Below the pieces are notes generated by a model. The model made no database searches. It worked only from the letters and a program-made list of their open reading frames with translations, and was not told the origin of the DNA. The position numbers and the translations under genes were made by a program. Positions 36,848-50,334 of a stretch of 64,000 nucleotides of DNA are shown here, one piece after another. The stretch is from Azolla caroliniana (lineage: Eukaryota; Polypodiophyta), in NCBI GenBank assembly GCA_043228905.1, contig JBHGNT010000003.1, positions 1,426,001 through 1,490,000 of the forward strand. Direction: 5' to 3'. Position 1 is the first letter of the stretch. The number at the start of each line of letters is the position of its first letter.

Positions 36848-39235
36848 AATACTGGTGGAGCACAAACGTTTTGTGGCATCAAATATATGAAGTTGTGTGT
36901 AACAAGGCTTATTGGGTGAATTGTTAGCACTCCTGTAGTTGAATTTGCCTGGTTTACATTTTTATTGTGAAATTGTAGAGGGTTCTTTGAGATGCGGGTG
37001 ATGATGACCGTAAGGGTCGATTGTTGTATCATATTGGCTGCTTTCAGTCAAAGGAATGTATAAATATGGATAATGCAATGTGCAATCTTTCCATTATTAA
37101 CAGGTGTATAAAGAGATTTCACTTGGGCAATGTATCCAAGATTTTTTCATTGTGGGAGTTCAGTTCTCTTGGTAGTAATCTTTGATGGTTTCAAATTTCA
37201 ATATGTTCGAGCTTGTTGGCAGTCTAGAAGGGACATGTAACTGAGCACTGTGGCAAACACATCCAATGAGACCCTATATGGTGTCTCTTAGCCCATCAAC
37301 AGCCCTAAGTCACAATATGCGAAAATTTGGGATCTTTGTCCCTTCGGCTGCATTGTAATTACACCCCAACCCTGCACCCTTTTGGGATGACATGCTGTTT
37401 GTGTACACATAGTATAATGACAATAATGACACGAGAAGCAGATCATCTCCGTCCCAATTATATGGGAGACGAGCTACCTATTGCATTCCTAAGGGTGCAC
37501 ACTCAATCTCCTCAAATAACCATGGCTCCACTATCTATGTTGGAGGCCACCCATTTCTATCCCTATGCTAGCTAGTTCTGCATTTATCAGACCAAGGTGC
37601 ATATTCATTGCTCCTAAAATAAAACTGAACTAGCACTACATGTTTTCTTCCACTTGTGGCAAGACAAATGCCAAGAGCTTCCACTAACTAAGAGCTCTTA
37701 GCACCTTGACCTTGACCATCATATGCTCGACAACCTAGACTAAGTTGAAGTCAACACATACTTGTTTGACCAAAGACAATATCCTTACTTGAAACCAAAA
37801 TTCTTCAAGTTGTGATTAGTACCACTTGCATTGCCTAGATTGACTTCCCTACATTTGACATTCAACCCAATAAAACTTGGCCTCACATTTGAGTTGTTGC
37901 TGAATCTAACAAAACCTTGTGATGCCCTAAGAGATGGCATTATATCAATGTGTCAAAACAACCACGGTTGAAGAGATCACATTGGAAGACTTGCACAACA
38001 TATGATCCCTCGGTGTTACTGCCATTATCCTACAATTACAAGGACGTTTTTGCCTTATCTCTTTTTTGGATATAAAGGTCTTTGGTTCAAATCTCTCTAG
38101 CCTATGCTACATTCCATGTCTCTTTCTTTTAACCACATTTTTCTTCTTGATTTTTCTAATTGTCGTCACCATGATGATAATGTTTAGCTTGAGTTGTTTA
38201 TTCTTGTTGTCATGTTGTTTATTCCAATCTTGAGGCACTTGTCATAGTGGATGTTGTGTGTTGAGGAATATCATGATGCCTTACTTGAGTTTAAACCCAA
38301 TATAATGCATCTTGTCTATTGGCAATGGCATGTTGTTCAATAACAATTGTAGTATGGATGCGATTGTAATGAGTTGAACAAGGTCAAAGATATATTGTTC
38401 TAACACCAAAGCCCTCTAACCATTTCATTGACTGAATTTGCAACACACTCACATGCTACATTATCTCGCCGACTTCGCATTATCTTTGCATGTTTCTATT
38501 GACCCCACTCCATTCTCTAGGATGGAGTAGGAAGATAAGTCAATTCCAAATGTTGAAGATTCTACTCTCTTAGGCCCTAGACTTGCATGCAGTAGATTAC
38601 AACAATCAATGCCTTAAACACTGCAATAAAGACCAGATTGATGCAAGTTTGCAACTATCTACGATCCCAAGTGGTATCAAGTGATGTATTGTGCTAGTCA
38701 ACAATTATTCCCAATCACGTGAAATTACTCAACCTTTGAAGTGGGAAGATTGCAGAATTATCTACTATGACTATAGTAAGTTTTATCACTATTTTCTCAG
38801 CAAGAAATTATTGTTCTAAGTTTGGAGTGGTTTAAGCATTGTGCTTATCCTCTGTATTAGAACGCGACTTAAGCATCATTTAAAAATAATTTTCAACATT
38901 TCAAATGAACACTTTTAACTAATGATATATATGATCATCACACATAAGCAACACAAGAAATAAATTAATGACATCAAAAGGGAGGTCATCGACTTGAGAG
39001 TTATCATTTTCACATTAGCTATAATTCTCTAGAGTATAACATGTAAATACCAATTTTCTTAATGCGAGTGTGGTTCCTTACGTTTTTTTAAATTGTTTAG
39101 TTGGAGTGCAAAATTTGAAAGAGAAATATTTTCTTTATTCACAAAAAATCGTACAAGGGCAAAAGTTTGCACTTTAAGAGAGAGTAGAATCTTCTTGAAA
39201 TGTGATATAGACAAAATTATACATTAAATAGTGGG
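36848..39235. other. intergenic region, no gene seen
   Basis: The PDS5 3' UTR probably occupies the first few hundred bases. After that, no conserved coding block or clear transposon domain was found on either strand. The text around 37.3-38.7 kb has a slightly higher GC level and many short blocked frames, which would fit very old transposon remains, but no domain could be recognised. Confidence 0.5.
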
Positions 39236-42200
39236 TTACACTCTAAAGGAAAAAGAACCAATACGGTCTACTAATGTTGACGTGGATGAGTCAATTGGAT
39301 TTCCATGGGCATCTGATGTAGTTTCAATACAATCATGAACTGTGTTAGTATCTGCATGAGTATGACTAGTGGTATTTTTGTGACGCCGACGATGAGGTGT
39401 GGTTTCCTTTGCTCGTGGTTTATCCAAACCATGTGCTAGGACACAAATTTGGATGGAGTGACCCAAATGCCAATGCATGACTAGCTTTTGGCTAATAGAC
39501 ATAGTGTCATAACATCGCACACAACCGAACGTTGAGACTACTGATGGTAAAATCTTCTCCCCTTCCACCTTGGATATGACAAGAAGCTTGCCGTCACGCT
39601 TTGCAGCTACATGAAGGCTTGCCAACCCGGCCTTTTCAGCTATTGTGTCACTCTCAACTGATGATATATAACAAAATCCCTACAAAAGTCATAATGAGTA
39701 AATTATTTGTCTTAAACGAATATCACTATGTATTTTTTTCTATCTAATTTGATGTGCCCTCATTCATGTGAAAAATGGTTTATGTATATGAGATTGGGAA
39801 TATTTCAAACACTAAAAATGAGGATATGGCAATTCAAATGATTAATAAGTAGGTCAACTTCACAATGATTTTATGGTGTGAAGTCTCGCCTCTAATGCAT
39901 TACTTTCCTTTTATCTTGGAAAGAAAAAAGAATTTACAAGGCCTAAAAATATTAGTATTTAGTTTCTTGCACAAATATAAAGCCACGAGTACCTCTTTGG
40001 TTCGACATACGCTGAGTCCAAGTGCAATGCCTTTTCCTTTTGGTTGTAGAACAATTGAAATCTCTGGAACAATAGGGACAAACCACAACCTCACAACTCT
40101 CAAAATGCCAATATCTATGCCATGGTAATCTTCAATTCCATAAACACCCTCATTACTCGTTGCGCACATGTCTTCCCATGTAGTGGCATTCATTGTACGC
40201 TTTGATGTAATATGTTGATCAGATACCTAATGCATCATGAATATCATAATGTAAGGGTTATATATTTTGAAAAGGTGATTGTAAAAATAATAGCTCCATG
40301 CATACATGACCCCTCCCCACACACACAGACACACCCCAAAAGGGAAAAAACCCACATATATCACACATATTGATATAAATAAAACAATTTGCAATTACTT
40401 ATGAAGTGGATGAATGGTGTTACCACAAGGTTAGTATATATAAGAGTGTGGTTAACCTTATGTATGCACGTATTGGAGCTTCTCTCATTCAATATTTCAC
40501 CTTTCCATCAAGAATGCATCCTCTAAATATAGCATGTTGGTTTATTAGAACTTCCTTTGTGTAGTTGCTAGGTGCTTTATTACTCATTTCATGGTTGAAA
40601 TGTTAGCCATAGAACCATGTAACGTGTCCATGGACCTACCTAGCCAACTTATGTGCGTTTGCTTGAGGTAATAGATGGGAGTTAATTATGATTATTGGAT
40701 TGTTGATATTCAATACATGATTTGGGATCATTTTCCTCACATGAGACATTCTCATATATGGTGGAATTACTATAAAAGTAGTATGTATTTTGAAGTTGAA
40801 CCTTAATATAAGATGATATATTTTGAATAACAATGTAAAACATGAGAAGAGTAATCTATCTTGAAGCCTCGTATTATGGAACTATTATCATATTCATTTA
40901 ACTTTATTTTATAAAAAATGAATATATGTCTTGATAAATCTTTATATAAGTGCTTAAACCATTTATGGTGTCCACGAATATAAATGACCTTGAGGAAGGT
41001 ATTAGTAAATTCCACATTTTTACTTCAACTGAATCAAATCGCAAAATTTAAAAGGTTAGAGATATCTTTACCTTTGTGAGCAAGGGTTCAACTTGTAAGT
41101 TGAAAAGAGTAATTGGGACACCAGAAGTTTGTGTTGTTGTAAACCATGCCACGGCCCTAGCAACAGTGTCATCCACACTTGCATATGACCTAATAGATGA
41201 CATATTGCTAGATAAATGTGGAAAAAATACAATGGAAAAAATTAGGCTTTGTGAGGTTGATTGTTGTATCGTTGATTCCGATGGAGCCCATGATACATAT
41301 GCCTCCTTGAGGGTAATTGACGTAAGTTGAGAGGTAAGTTGTGCAAATCTCATCTCTACATAAATTTTAAAGAAAATAATAGGTTAATTTTGTATATTCC
41401 ACCGAGATTCAATAAATTAGAAGAAAATGATGTATAAGTTACACAATATGCTCTATATGCATATACTAAGTTCTAATGGATGAAAGAAATTTACTGCTTG
41501 CATTAACAAGGTACAAGGTTTTATTCATGGATTATGTATGTTGTTTGTAATCTTCTTTCATGGTAGAGGCATGCGACTTCTTATAAAAATAACCAGCTTT
41601 TGTATGTTTAGGTTTCTTCTAAAATCGCTTTGCAAACATATGCTCATTGCTAACACACATGATATGTTTCTCATGCTTTTGAATGTTTTCAAACACAAAT
41701 ACCATGTTGGCATCTTCATATACCACAACAATACCATAACTAAACATTGGACATCTATGTTTATTAGTGTACATGGTAGTTGACTTCAAATACATTTTAC
41801 GACATTTATCTAAAGATGGATTTGATGGAATGAAATCTTTTTACATAAACACTACTTCACCTCTTGACACATAACATAATTATGCATGTGAGTGTGATAG
41901 ATGGAATTGTTTATCATCAAATGAGCTGTATATAGAAGTTTTAGACATTTTTCCTAAATCCTTTAGTTTTTTAGGTGGGAGAGATGAGACCCCAAAGAGA
42001 GATGTCAAACTTTAAGGAGCTCGGGGTATCTGGGAAATATCCCAGTTCATCTAATGTTTCCTATCAAGTGTTGAAATTTGAGAAATATATATAGCTTGGT
42101 AGGCTTCTTCTTCTCAATGTAAATTTAAGGAGCTCGGGGTATTTGGGAAATATCCCAGTTCATCTAATGTTTCCTATCAAGTGTTGAATTCGAGAAATAT

Positions 42201-44505
42201 ATATAGCTTGGTAGGCTTCTTCTCAATGTAAATCTCCATTATCATGGTGGATAAATTCAAGTTTTAAAATTTTCTTAGAACACCAAAAAATACAATTTCC
42301 ACATATTCAAAATTCTTAGAGAATGAGCAACACAATTGCTTGCTAGTGCCTCCTGGTGAGTACACCCATTCTATAACCGTACATTGAATGTGCATAAAAA
42401 AAACACAAGTTCACCTTTCCTCTCAAGTTTCTTTCATCAATTTTCATTTTGCTCACCCTCTAACATTTGTATCTACATAATTCCTATGAGATCTAGATAA
42501 TTATTGTCAATGGCATATTAATTGTATATTAATAGAAGATGGTTCATCTTGTGATGATGATCAAGTCAAATATGACCTATGACAACAAAGTAATTTTTTT
42601 TATTTAGTATGTTTGAAATTGAGTAATGATTCTCAATGTTCAAGAATTTAACTAATAAACATTGCAATCAAGAGCAACGAAACATTATGATCGTGAGAGG
42701 AATGTATTTACAGACTGCAAATGACTGACAATGTGATGAAAGAAAATGCGAGTGTGGTCAAATGCAGTGCATTGTATCAAAATGTGATGATTAGAGTACA
42801 ATATTGCTCAAAGCAAAATATGCATAGCAATAAGTCTCCTCTCATGTCCCCTAGCGCTTTATCTCAATTCGAAGAGAATGTGAGCTAAGTTAAGTGGGAG
42901 CAATGGTATAGATAGAAGGTAAAGGGATGCGTTCTACAAAGCATGTCTTGATGAGATCAACTTCCTTTTTCATAGAAGAAGATGGTTTTGTGGTTTGGTG
43001 CAAGATATGTAATATAATGTGTGAAACATGTGCCTCCACATTTTCCCCAACTCATGAAATACATGCATTATAAGAAAGCCCCATTCATAGAAAAATCTAT
43101 CGATGCATCGTGAAGCAAATGGGATCCATTCCATTTTTGCAAACCATCTCTTCATATATTGCATTTATTTGGAACCCAGAATTTTGCTTTTGTGAATCTT
43201 TTAAGATTTTTTTAATCTTTTCTCATGCTAAGGAAGTTGATGTGAGGATGTTTTTGAGCCTTAAGCATACTCCATGACTTGCCATGACCATGATCTCAAT
43301 GGTAAGTGATACTCTTATCTTCATGATGGTTAAGCCATCGAGATTGAAGCATTTTATAAATAATAAATAAAGACATATCTTTTTTCAAACATATTCATGA
43401 ATCAAACATTCCCGTCCCCTTGAGAATTTTGAAATGCAAGATATTCTTAGTATCACTCGTATTAGTATGTTACCACACTTGGTGCATTAGTTTTTGCTTT
43501 GAACTTTATTGAGGATTTGGGGACTTCTAAGTTCTTACCACATGTGACTTTTTATCACAAATGGACCTTTAAGGAATTGTGTTGTGAGTAGGATCTTTTT
43601 ACTTTTTTTAGTTTTACCATTTTATTTAGGTTTTTATGACCTGGCTTTTTGTGTGCTCTAAGAGAGAGAGTATTAATGTCCTCGAGAGGCGATATGATCT
43701 AAGGGAGGATAAGGTCATAGGTCCAACTCATAGTCATGGCAAGGATCGAGCTTTGGTTCTCTCGAACTTTGTATTCTATGTCACAATGTAAACTACTAAG
43801 AAAACAACCTAAGGCAAAAAAGAAATGCATAGACGAGGTTGCACGGGATTTCAACTATTTGGAAGTCATAAGGCCATGAATTTGACATGGTGTTGTGGCA
43901 CCTAGTAGTTTAGAAGAAATGATATAAGATGCAACAAAGTTATATGTAAGTAAGGATTTGAACCTATGACATCTTATTGATAGCGTGAATAGTTACAAGT
44001 CTAGGAAGAAACAAAACATATAGAAAAAATGACAATGTAAACTTTTTGAACTTTGTGACATCCTTATGGTTTGATACGCCTTATGGTTGGAGACCATGAG
44101 ATAGTTTGTTCAATCCTTCCTCCCAAATACATGTAGCTCGAGAAAAGTTATGTAAGATGAAAAGGCACGTGGAAGTATGGATTTGAATCTATGACCTTGT
44201 TTTGAATCATGAGAGTAGTTTGTTTCACCCTTCCTCCCTAGGATACGTAATTATATACATAGTTGGCTGGCTTGTCAAAATTTATGATTCTTCCTCCTCA
44301 AGAAGGCATGCACTTCAAGTGAAGTTAAGGTGAAAAGGTGTGTGCAAGTAAAAATTTGAATTTATGGCTTTGTGTTGATAGTCTAGTAGCTTACAATTAC
44401 GTAGCCCTTTTACACTAGGAGAGATAGATACATATCCGTTTAATTTTGAGGCATAACCCATGGAGAGAATTGAACATATGTGGAAACATAATAAAATGTG
44501 ATCCA

Positions 44506-44555
<50 letters not shown>

Positions 44556-45230
44556 ACCTTGAAGGGCAATACATGCTTCATTTGTCGAGTCAACGAAAGT
44601 GACAAGATGACTACCATCTCTTGTGTGCCGAAGACACAAGGTTGGCCTCCTTTTACTCTTGTGATTGCCCCTTGAGTCATGAGATACAAGGAAACTTGGG
44701 ATCTTCACAATCTCAAACTCTTGGGGAGAAAGGGTCGTAAAATTTGGTGGTTTTGATGAACGAGAATTACATGATGAGGTTAAGCGGAGGACATGGACAT
44801 GGACCAATGTCCTTGAGGCTACATCAAAGTTTTTAAAGAGAGTATCATGCAAGTAGGTAAGGAGGCTCGAAGATAAGCCATGGAAGGGGGCATGCATTGA
44901 TGTAGAATTCCCAGAGGGGAAGCTAATTTCTTGAACAATGTCACCTGGTAGGAGCTTGTCATCATCATGATCCATATTGATGCCTTTTGAGACTACCTTT
45001 ACCGTTACCACCATTTTTGCAACAGTAGTTGCCATTTCAATCTTCTTTCCCTCCTTATCAACAATGTTTATATGCTCACAATTGCTCCCTTGTAAATCTA
45101 CTCCTGTCTTTTCTATGCTTATTACTCTTCCTCTTCCAATCCTTTCCTTTTCTTTCCTCTTAATGTTATCTCCATCATTTCCACTAGGGGAATCTTTCCA
45201 AGGATGTGTTCTCGCTTTCATTGTATTCAT
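39236..45230 (-). CDS. plant protein of unknown function with a PDZ-like segment, 4 exons
   Basis: Exons on the minus strand: 45230-44558, 41355-41072, 40226-39993, 39679-39236. Splice sites are GT-AG, phases match at each join, and the product is 544 aa. I recognise the overall pattern as a plant protein family but cannot name it. Visible blocks: FEIVKIPSFLVSHDSRGNHK and LCLRHTRDGSHLVTFVDST (exon 1), SYASVDDTVARAVAWFTTTQ (exon 2), YHGIDIGILRVVRLWFVPI and GIALGLSVCRTKE (exon 3), GFCYISSVESDTIAEKAGLA then GKLLVISKVEGEKILP and CYDTMSISQKL (exon 4). The run from GIALGLSV through AEKAGLA to LVISKVEGE (residues about 380-430) resembles a PDZ fold, suggesting peptide binding. There is no signal peptide or membrane segment. 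Start at 45230 is preferred to the upstream in-frame ATG at 45329 because a TATATAAG lies between them. Confidence 0.8.
42010..42234. repeat. two-copy tandem duplication, 113 bp, in intron 1 of the unnamed gene
   Basis: AAGGAGCTCGGGGTAT begins at 42014 and 42127, with near-identity through the following GGGAAATATCCCAGTTCATC and TAGCTTGGTAGGCTTCTTC. The unit holds a short palindrome (GGGAAATATCCC). No coding content. Confidence 0.9.
44508..44552. repeat. (GA)n microsatellite next to a splice donor
   Basis: More than 20 GA dinucleotides. On the gene strand this is (CT)n starting about 6 bases after the exon-1 donor GT at 44557-44556 of the unnamed gene, so length changes would alter sequence right beside a splice site. 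Confidence 0.92.
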
Positions 45231-45260
45231 CTCTATCTCTCTCAATTCCACACACCATAT

Positions 45261-45268
45261 CTTATATA
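45261..45268 (-). promoter_or_regulatory. TATA-like box of the unnamed gene
   Basis: TATATAAG on the minus strand lies 31 bases upstream of the proposed start codon at 45230. If it is used, the leader would be very short, and translation might start at the next ATG (45221). This spacing argues against the upstream ATG at 45329. The link to this gene is an inference. Confidence 0.4.
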
Positions 45269-45330
45269 GAACTTGGAATATATTGTAGAGAGAAAGAGAG
45301 TGGAGAAAGAATATTGTCTTGTTCCTCATT

Positions 45331-48300
45331 TTGAACTTGTCAAATGATTCACACCTATTGTTTGTGTTTGGAAAACTTTTTGCTTACTAATATGGATCGA
45401 AGTTTCCTTTGTTCTTATGCATGACATTATAAGAAAACATGATAAATGTAAAGATAATTGGGGGAAAAACTTAGAATAAAGGTACATACGATATTTTTTT
45501 CGAGCTTACTCTCTTCCAATTTTCTGTTTCTATGGAGAATTTACAACAAGTTGAAATCGTCAACATTTGGCTTTAATATAGTGAACGGGGGGAAAACTTA
45601 GAATAAAGGTACATACGATATTTTTTTCGAGCTTACTCTCTTCCAATTTTCTGTTTCTATGGAGAATTTACACCAAGTTGAAATTGTCAACATTTGGCTT
45701 TAATATAGTGAACGAGGGGCACGTTTCCCCAACACTAATATTCACACTTACTAGAACTTTGGTGGAACTTTGTTGAATATAACAATTCTTATATCTTTAG
45801 TTTGGCTTAATCCATTTGAAGTTGGTTGGCACTTATATATATATGTATAGGTTTGACCCACTATTGACCCACTAGAACGTTGTTGTCTAGAACTTTCATA
45901 AACTCTAATGTATGGAAGACTTAAGCTTGATTTCTGAGTTTGAATGTGGTAGAGAGAATTTAACTCTAGGTTGATAGAGTTTTGGGAGACCTAGTGTCAA
46001 GCTAAAACCATTTTTTACGTCATGACTCATGATACCTTTTTTATTGCAATACACAAAGAGGTTATACTCTGGGTGCACTTAGATCAGGGGTAACCAATTC
46101 TCCACTTCCTATGTTGCATTGTCATGAGGCTTGCTTTAATATGAAAATTTCAATATTTTTAACTACATAATGGGAATAATTAGCCATTATGAGGTTTTTC
46201 ATAATTAACCATGTGGCCAATACAATTAATCTTCTTATTCTAGTCACATTGCAATATTAATGAAATTTAAATAAGATCATGCTATAATAAGTAAATGTGC
46301 ACATAGAAAAGACATGGTTTTTTTGTGTATGTGCACATTCAAAACCAAGCATAATCATTAATTGATTAAAAATACTAACAATACTTAAGAGTAAACACAT
46401 TATCCAATTCAACATTTTAATTACATCTTTATTAGATCATATGCATCATATCTCAATTATAAATTGACATCGTGGCTGGTTTAAACATTAACTACAATGA
46501 ATCTTCACCACAAAGTATTATATTTATCTAGCAATGGGTATGGATTTTGGATTAGAAAATGATCAAACCTTGAATGCCTCAAAAGCCAAGTCATTTTGGA
46601 GAAAAAATTGAGTCACTGTCCAACTCCAAAGTTGTGAAATGATGAGGGCTCTTGAGTGATGAAATGAGAAAGAAAGATATCATAATCTTTAAGATGCCAA
46701 AACAGCCTATGAGATTGAAGGAGAGATAGCATCTAAAAATATTGCCTCATATTGGAGAACAAACCAAAACTAAAATAACATAACTAGATTAGTAAAATTG
46801 CGTAAGAATACCAAAATATTCTATTAGCTAAGTAGCTAAAGGTGTGAAATTATATAGTTTGAAACTTTTACCTTATAAATATTTCTAGCATGGATTGATC
46901 CAGGATGAAGAGGTCTCTTTTGCAAGATAGACACATTTTGATGTCAATAATACTCACCTTGATCTTTTTTTCCAACAATGGTTTATATTATGTCTAAAGT
47001 GATTTAAATGATACATGAACACTTCCAAATATTCTTAACATCTCCATCATGGATCTAAATACTGGCTTGGAATTTTGGATAACAAGTATGATGGGTACAT
47101 GGCATGCGTGCACCACATATTGTTGTTGCTTAATCTATTGCAAGGTTCCTTTTGAAAATTAGGGTTGAGACCCTAGTCATGTAGCACTTGGTTACTTTGT
47201 AGCTTGGAAAGGACGTGTGATGGTGCTAATTTCTAAATATGATCCCGGTGGTTCTTTGTTGACAACATTTTGTGGTTGTTTTGTTATCCAATGACTTTTC
47301 TCTCTGTCCCTTAAATTCTAACGAGAACAATCCCGATCATTGTTGGTTTGACCAAAGTCTTGTTTGAAGATGTAGTGATGTCTCCCCTTAAATTCAGAAA
47401 AAATGGTACAAAACATGTGGCTCCTCCACCCCGAAGTGATGCCACAAATTTTGTTATAAAAACTCTTGCATATAAAATGAAGGGCTAGAGGCAAAAGAAG
47501 CATATTGTTCTTGGATCTAATATGTCATATAGCTTCATTTATACTCTCTAAATATGGCTCCATAAAAAGCATTCCTTTAGTGGCACATGCTCTTTAATGT
47601 TGACTTTAGATTTCCTCCAATTAACTAATGTAACTCTCCCTATTGATTTCTCCTCAATATAACACATGCAATCACATAACAAATTTAATTTTTAGTTCAT
47701 CAAATAAGATTATTATATTTGATGTCATATTATTATCTCTATGTAGACTGGCATTCTCTCCATGTAGAATATGTTTGCATGTGCTAGAAAACTACGTCCA
47801 TGCATCTTTTGTATCCAAGTTTACACTAACACATGCACATGCACCCAAGTTCAAATTTCACTACTTGAAGTATTTCACTATAGGCAAGTACAAATCGTAG
47901 AGGTTATTATTTGAACTAATATACTAGGTACCACTCTAGAACTAGGAGTTGGGGTTGAATGTATGGATAATGGCATTCTTGTATATGGAAAAACCTCTCG
48001 CTCACATACACTCTCTCTCTACATGTATTCATTAAAGAAATGATATAATGATTTTATTTCATGAGAATGATTACTAAACCTTGAATTATATTTATGGTGC
48101 TTTTCAAGTTCTATCGGGTATGCATGCTAGCTATGCCACCGATAATCCACTTTGTGTATTTGATCTGAATCACTTCATAAAAGACAAGAATAGTCCACTT
48201 ACCATTTCTATAAGAGGAGTTCTATATTCAATAAGGTAGTATTTGTTCTCAATCACTTCAAAAAAGAAAACAAATAGTCCACTTTGCATTTCAATTAGAG

Positions 48301-48830
48301 AAGTGATTTCTTTAAGGAGTAAAACTATTTAAATGCTTCCACACTAAATAAAATATTATTATTTCTACAAGAGAAGGTTCGAAATTTCAAAGCACGCGTG
48401 AGTCTTTACATGTATTTGGACACATGTGCAATCATCATTATTCTTCAACTTGTTAACAAGTAAATTGTTAAGTATTACAAGTCATTCCTTCGCACTTTAT
48501 ATACCATTTTATAATCAATGTCAATGATCTTACATTCCGACAACATATAGATATTTATTAATGAAAGTTAAAACACGGTAATCTATCTATGATATGTAGC
48601 ATAGAAAGGTAGGATATGCTTAGTAATGTCAACATTAAGACATTCATTTTTATATGTCTATGTTCTACTCTTGTGATTTGTCCATACATAAAGCCATCCT
48701 CAAGATCATTGGGGGTTTAGGTTATCTTTGGAGAGACTATGTTCAATCTCTTTGGGATAACTAGCCGAGGTGATTGATCCATCCCCACTATGTTTTTTGG
48801 TGTTGCCTTCTTTTGATGGCGGATTGTGTG
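45331..48830. other. intergenic region, no gene seen
   Basis: AT-rich DNA with a 127-bp tandem duplication at its left side. No coding block longer than chance and no transposon protein motif was recognised on either strand. Confidence 0.5.
45461..45720. repeat. two-copy tandem duplication, 127 bp
   Basis: ACTTAGAATAAAGGTACATA begins at 45469 and 45596, and both copies continue almost identically to GGCTTTAATATAGTGAACG. It lies about 230 bases upstream of the unnamed gene's start, in its possible promoter region. Confidence 0.92.
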
Positions 48831-48835
48831 ATATT

Positions 48836-49182
48836 GTTCATAAATGGTTGCATATATGAAGAGTCAAGATTGGAAGGAGAGTATTGAACTAGTGCGTCAA
48901 AAAACCCAAATTGTTTCCTAGCCGTCTTATTAGAAAGTTTAATGGATTCCCATTGGAAATCTAGGTCTCCCATTGGCCGTCATATTAGAAAGGTTTGTGG
49001 CTTCCCGTAAGTGGTTGCATATATGAAGATTCAAGATTGGAAGGAGAGTATTGAACTAGTGTGTCAAAAAAACCCAAATTATTTCCTAGCCGTCTTATTA
49101 TGGCTTCCCATTGGAAATCTAGGTCTCCCATTGGCCATCATATTACAAAGGTTAATGGCTCCCCATTGGAAATCGAAGAGAA
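48836..49182. repeat. two-copy tandem duplication, about 167 bp
   Basis: GTTGCATATATGAAG starts at 48847 and 49014, with matching sequence through AAGGAGAGTATTGAACTAGTG and TCTAGGTCTCCCATTGGCC. Its right end touches the LTR of Copia element A at 49183, so the duplication forms that element's flank. The second copy has a small internal deletion. Confidence 0.85.
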
Positions 49183-49742
49183 TGACGCGGAATATTGCTC
49201 GGCCACAACTAAGTCTTGAATCACTTCTATGAGAATCAAACACAGAAATGGGAAGTAGGGAGTGAACGCACGTACACACACAAACAACGATAGAGGATAC
49301 ACAAGATGTTTATGTGGAAAACCCTAATAGGGAAAAACCATGGGAGCCCACATACTCCAAACTGTCACTATATGAGAAAGGTACAAACAGAGAATCAGAG
49401 GCAATGACCTCGAGCACTGTATCTTCGCCAACCAGCGGTTACAACAGAGTATCACTCTGTATCTCTCTCTCTCTCTCTCTATACAACAGTTATGCACATA
49501 CAACAATATGACAACCACCCCACATATAAAGTGATTGCCCTAAGTCATATTTATACATATATGAACTTAGGGCTATGTACAAATATAGCCTCAATAGGCT
49601 TACTCAAAACATATTTACAAATATGTCTTCTCTTCCGGTTCTCACTGAGTCCATCCGATCCGGTTTCCGGATCTCTTCTGGTTCTCACCGGGTCCTCTTC
49701 ATTCATAACCGGATCCCATCCGGAGGGACCAATTACCCAACA
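49183..49742 (-). repeat. 3' LTR of Copia A
   Basis: On the minus strand it begins TGTTGGGTAATTGGTCCCTC directly after the purine tract GTGAAGGGGGAGAT and ends CCGCGTCA, 560 bp. A TATA-like core and a (CT/GA)n tract are inside. It is clearly related in order and sequence to the 740-bp solo LTR at 52473-53212, which shares TGTTGGG, GGTCCCTCCGGATGGG, TTGTGGCCGAGC and a CGTCA end. Confidence 0.88.
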
Positions 49743-49755
49743 ATCTCCCCCTTCA

Positions 49756-50334
49756 CTACGGCATGGGATGTCTCGCTAGCCCGATCCGCTCTCGGCACGC
49801 GTCCAGTTTGTCGGTCGTCAATACCTTGGTTAGCATATCTGACCTGTTCTCCTTCGTGTGGATCTTAGTCAACACGAACTCTTGATCTTCTACTCTCTCC
49901 CGGATCCAGTGGTACCTCCGTTGGATATGTTTCATTTGGGAATGGTAGGTTGTGTTCTTTGCAAGGTGGATGGCACTTTGACTATCACAGTAGAGCCGGT
50001 ATTCCTCATGTTGGATCCCTAGCTCTCCGATGAAGTCCTTCATCCAAATTATCTCCTTGCCGGCTTCCACATCTGCCATGTACTTTGCCTCCGTGGTTGA
50101 CAACGCGATTGTCTTTTGTAGCCTCAACTGCCACGAAATAGCTCCCCCTGCATAAGTCATGACATATGCAGATGTAGAACAGCTAGTATCCGCATCCGCC
50201 GACATGTCCGAATCAGTGAAGCCTTCCAAGAGGGGTTTACCGGAGCCAAATCGGAGGCACATACTCAAGGTGCCTTTCAGATACCAGAGTATCCACTTGA
50301 CCGCGTTCCAGTGCTCTTTTCCGGGATTACTCAT
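49756..50334 (-). pseudogene. pol: Copia A RNase H domain (3' end of pol)
   Basis: 192 codons in one frame ending at the pol stop. Blocks: WILWYLKGT, LEGFTDSDMSADADT, GGAISWQLRLQKTIALSTTEAKYM, LYCDSQSAIHLAKN, KHIQRRYHWIRERV and DMLTKVLTTDKL, the usual Copia RNase H and C-terminal order. The upstream end is the insertion point of Copia B, within codons for MSNPGK. Confidence 0.92.
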
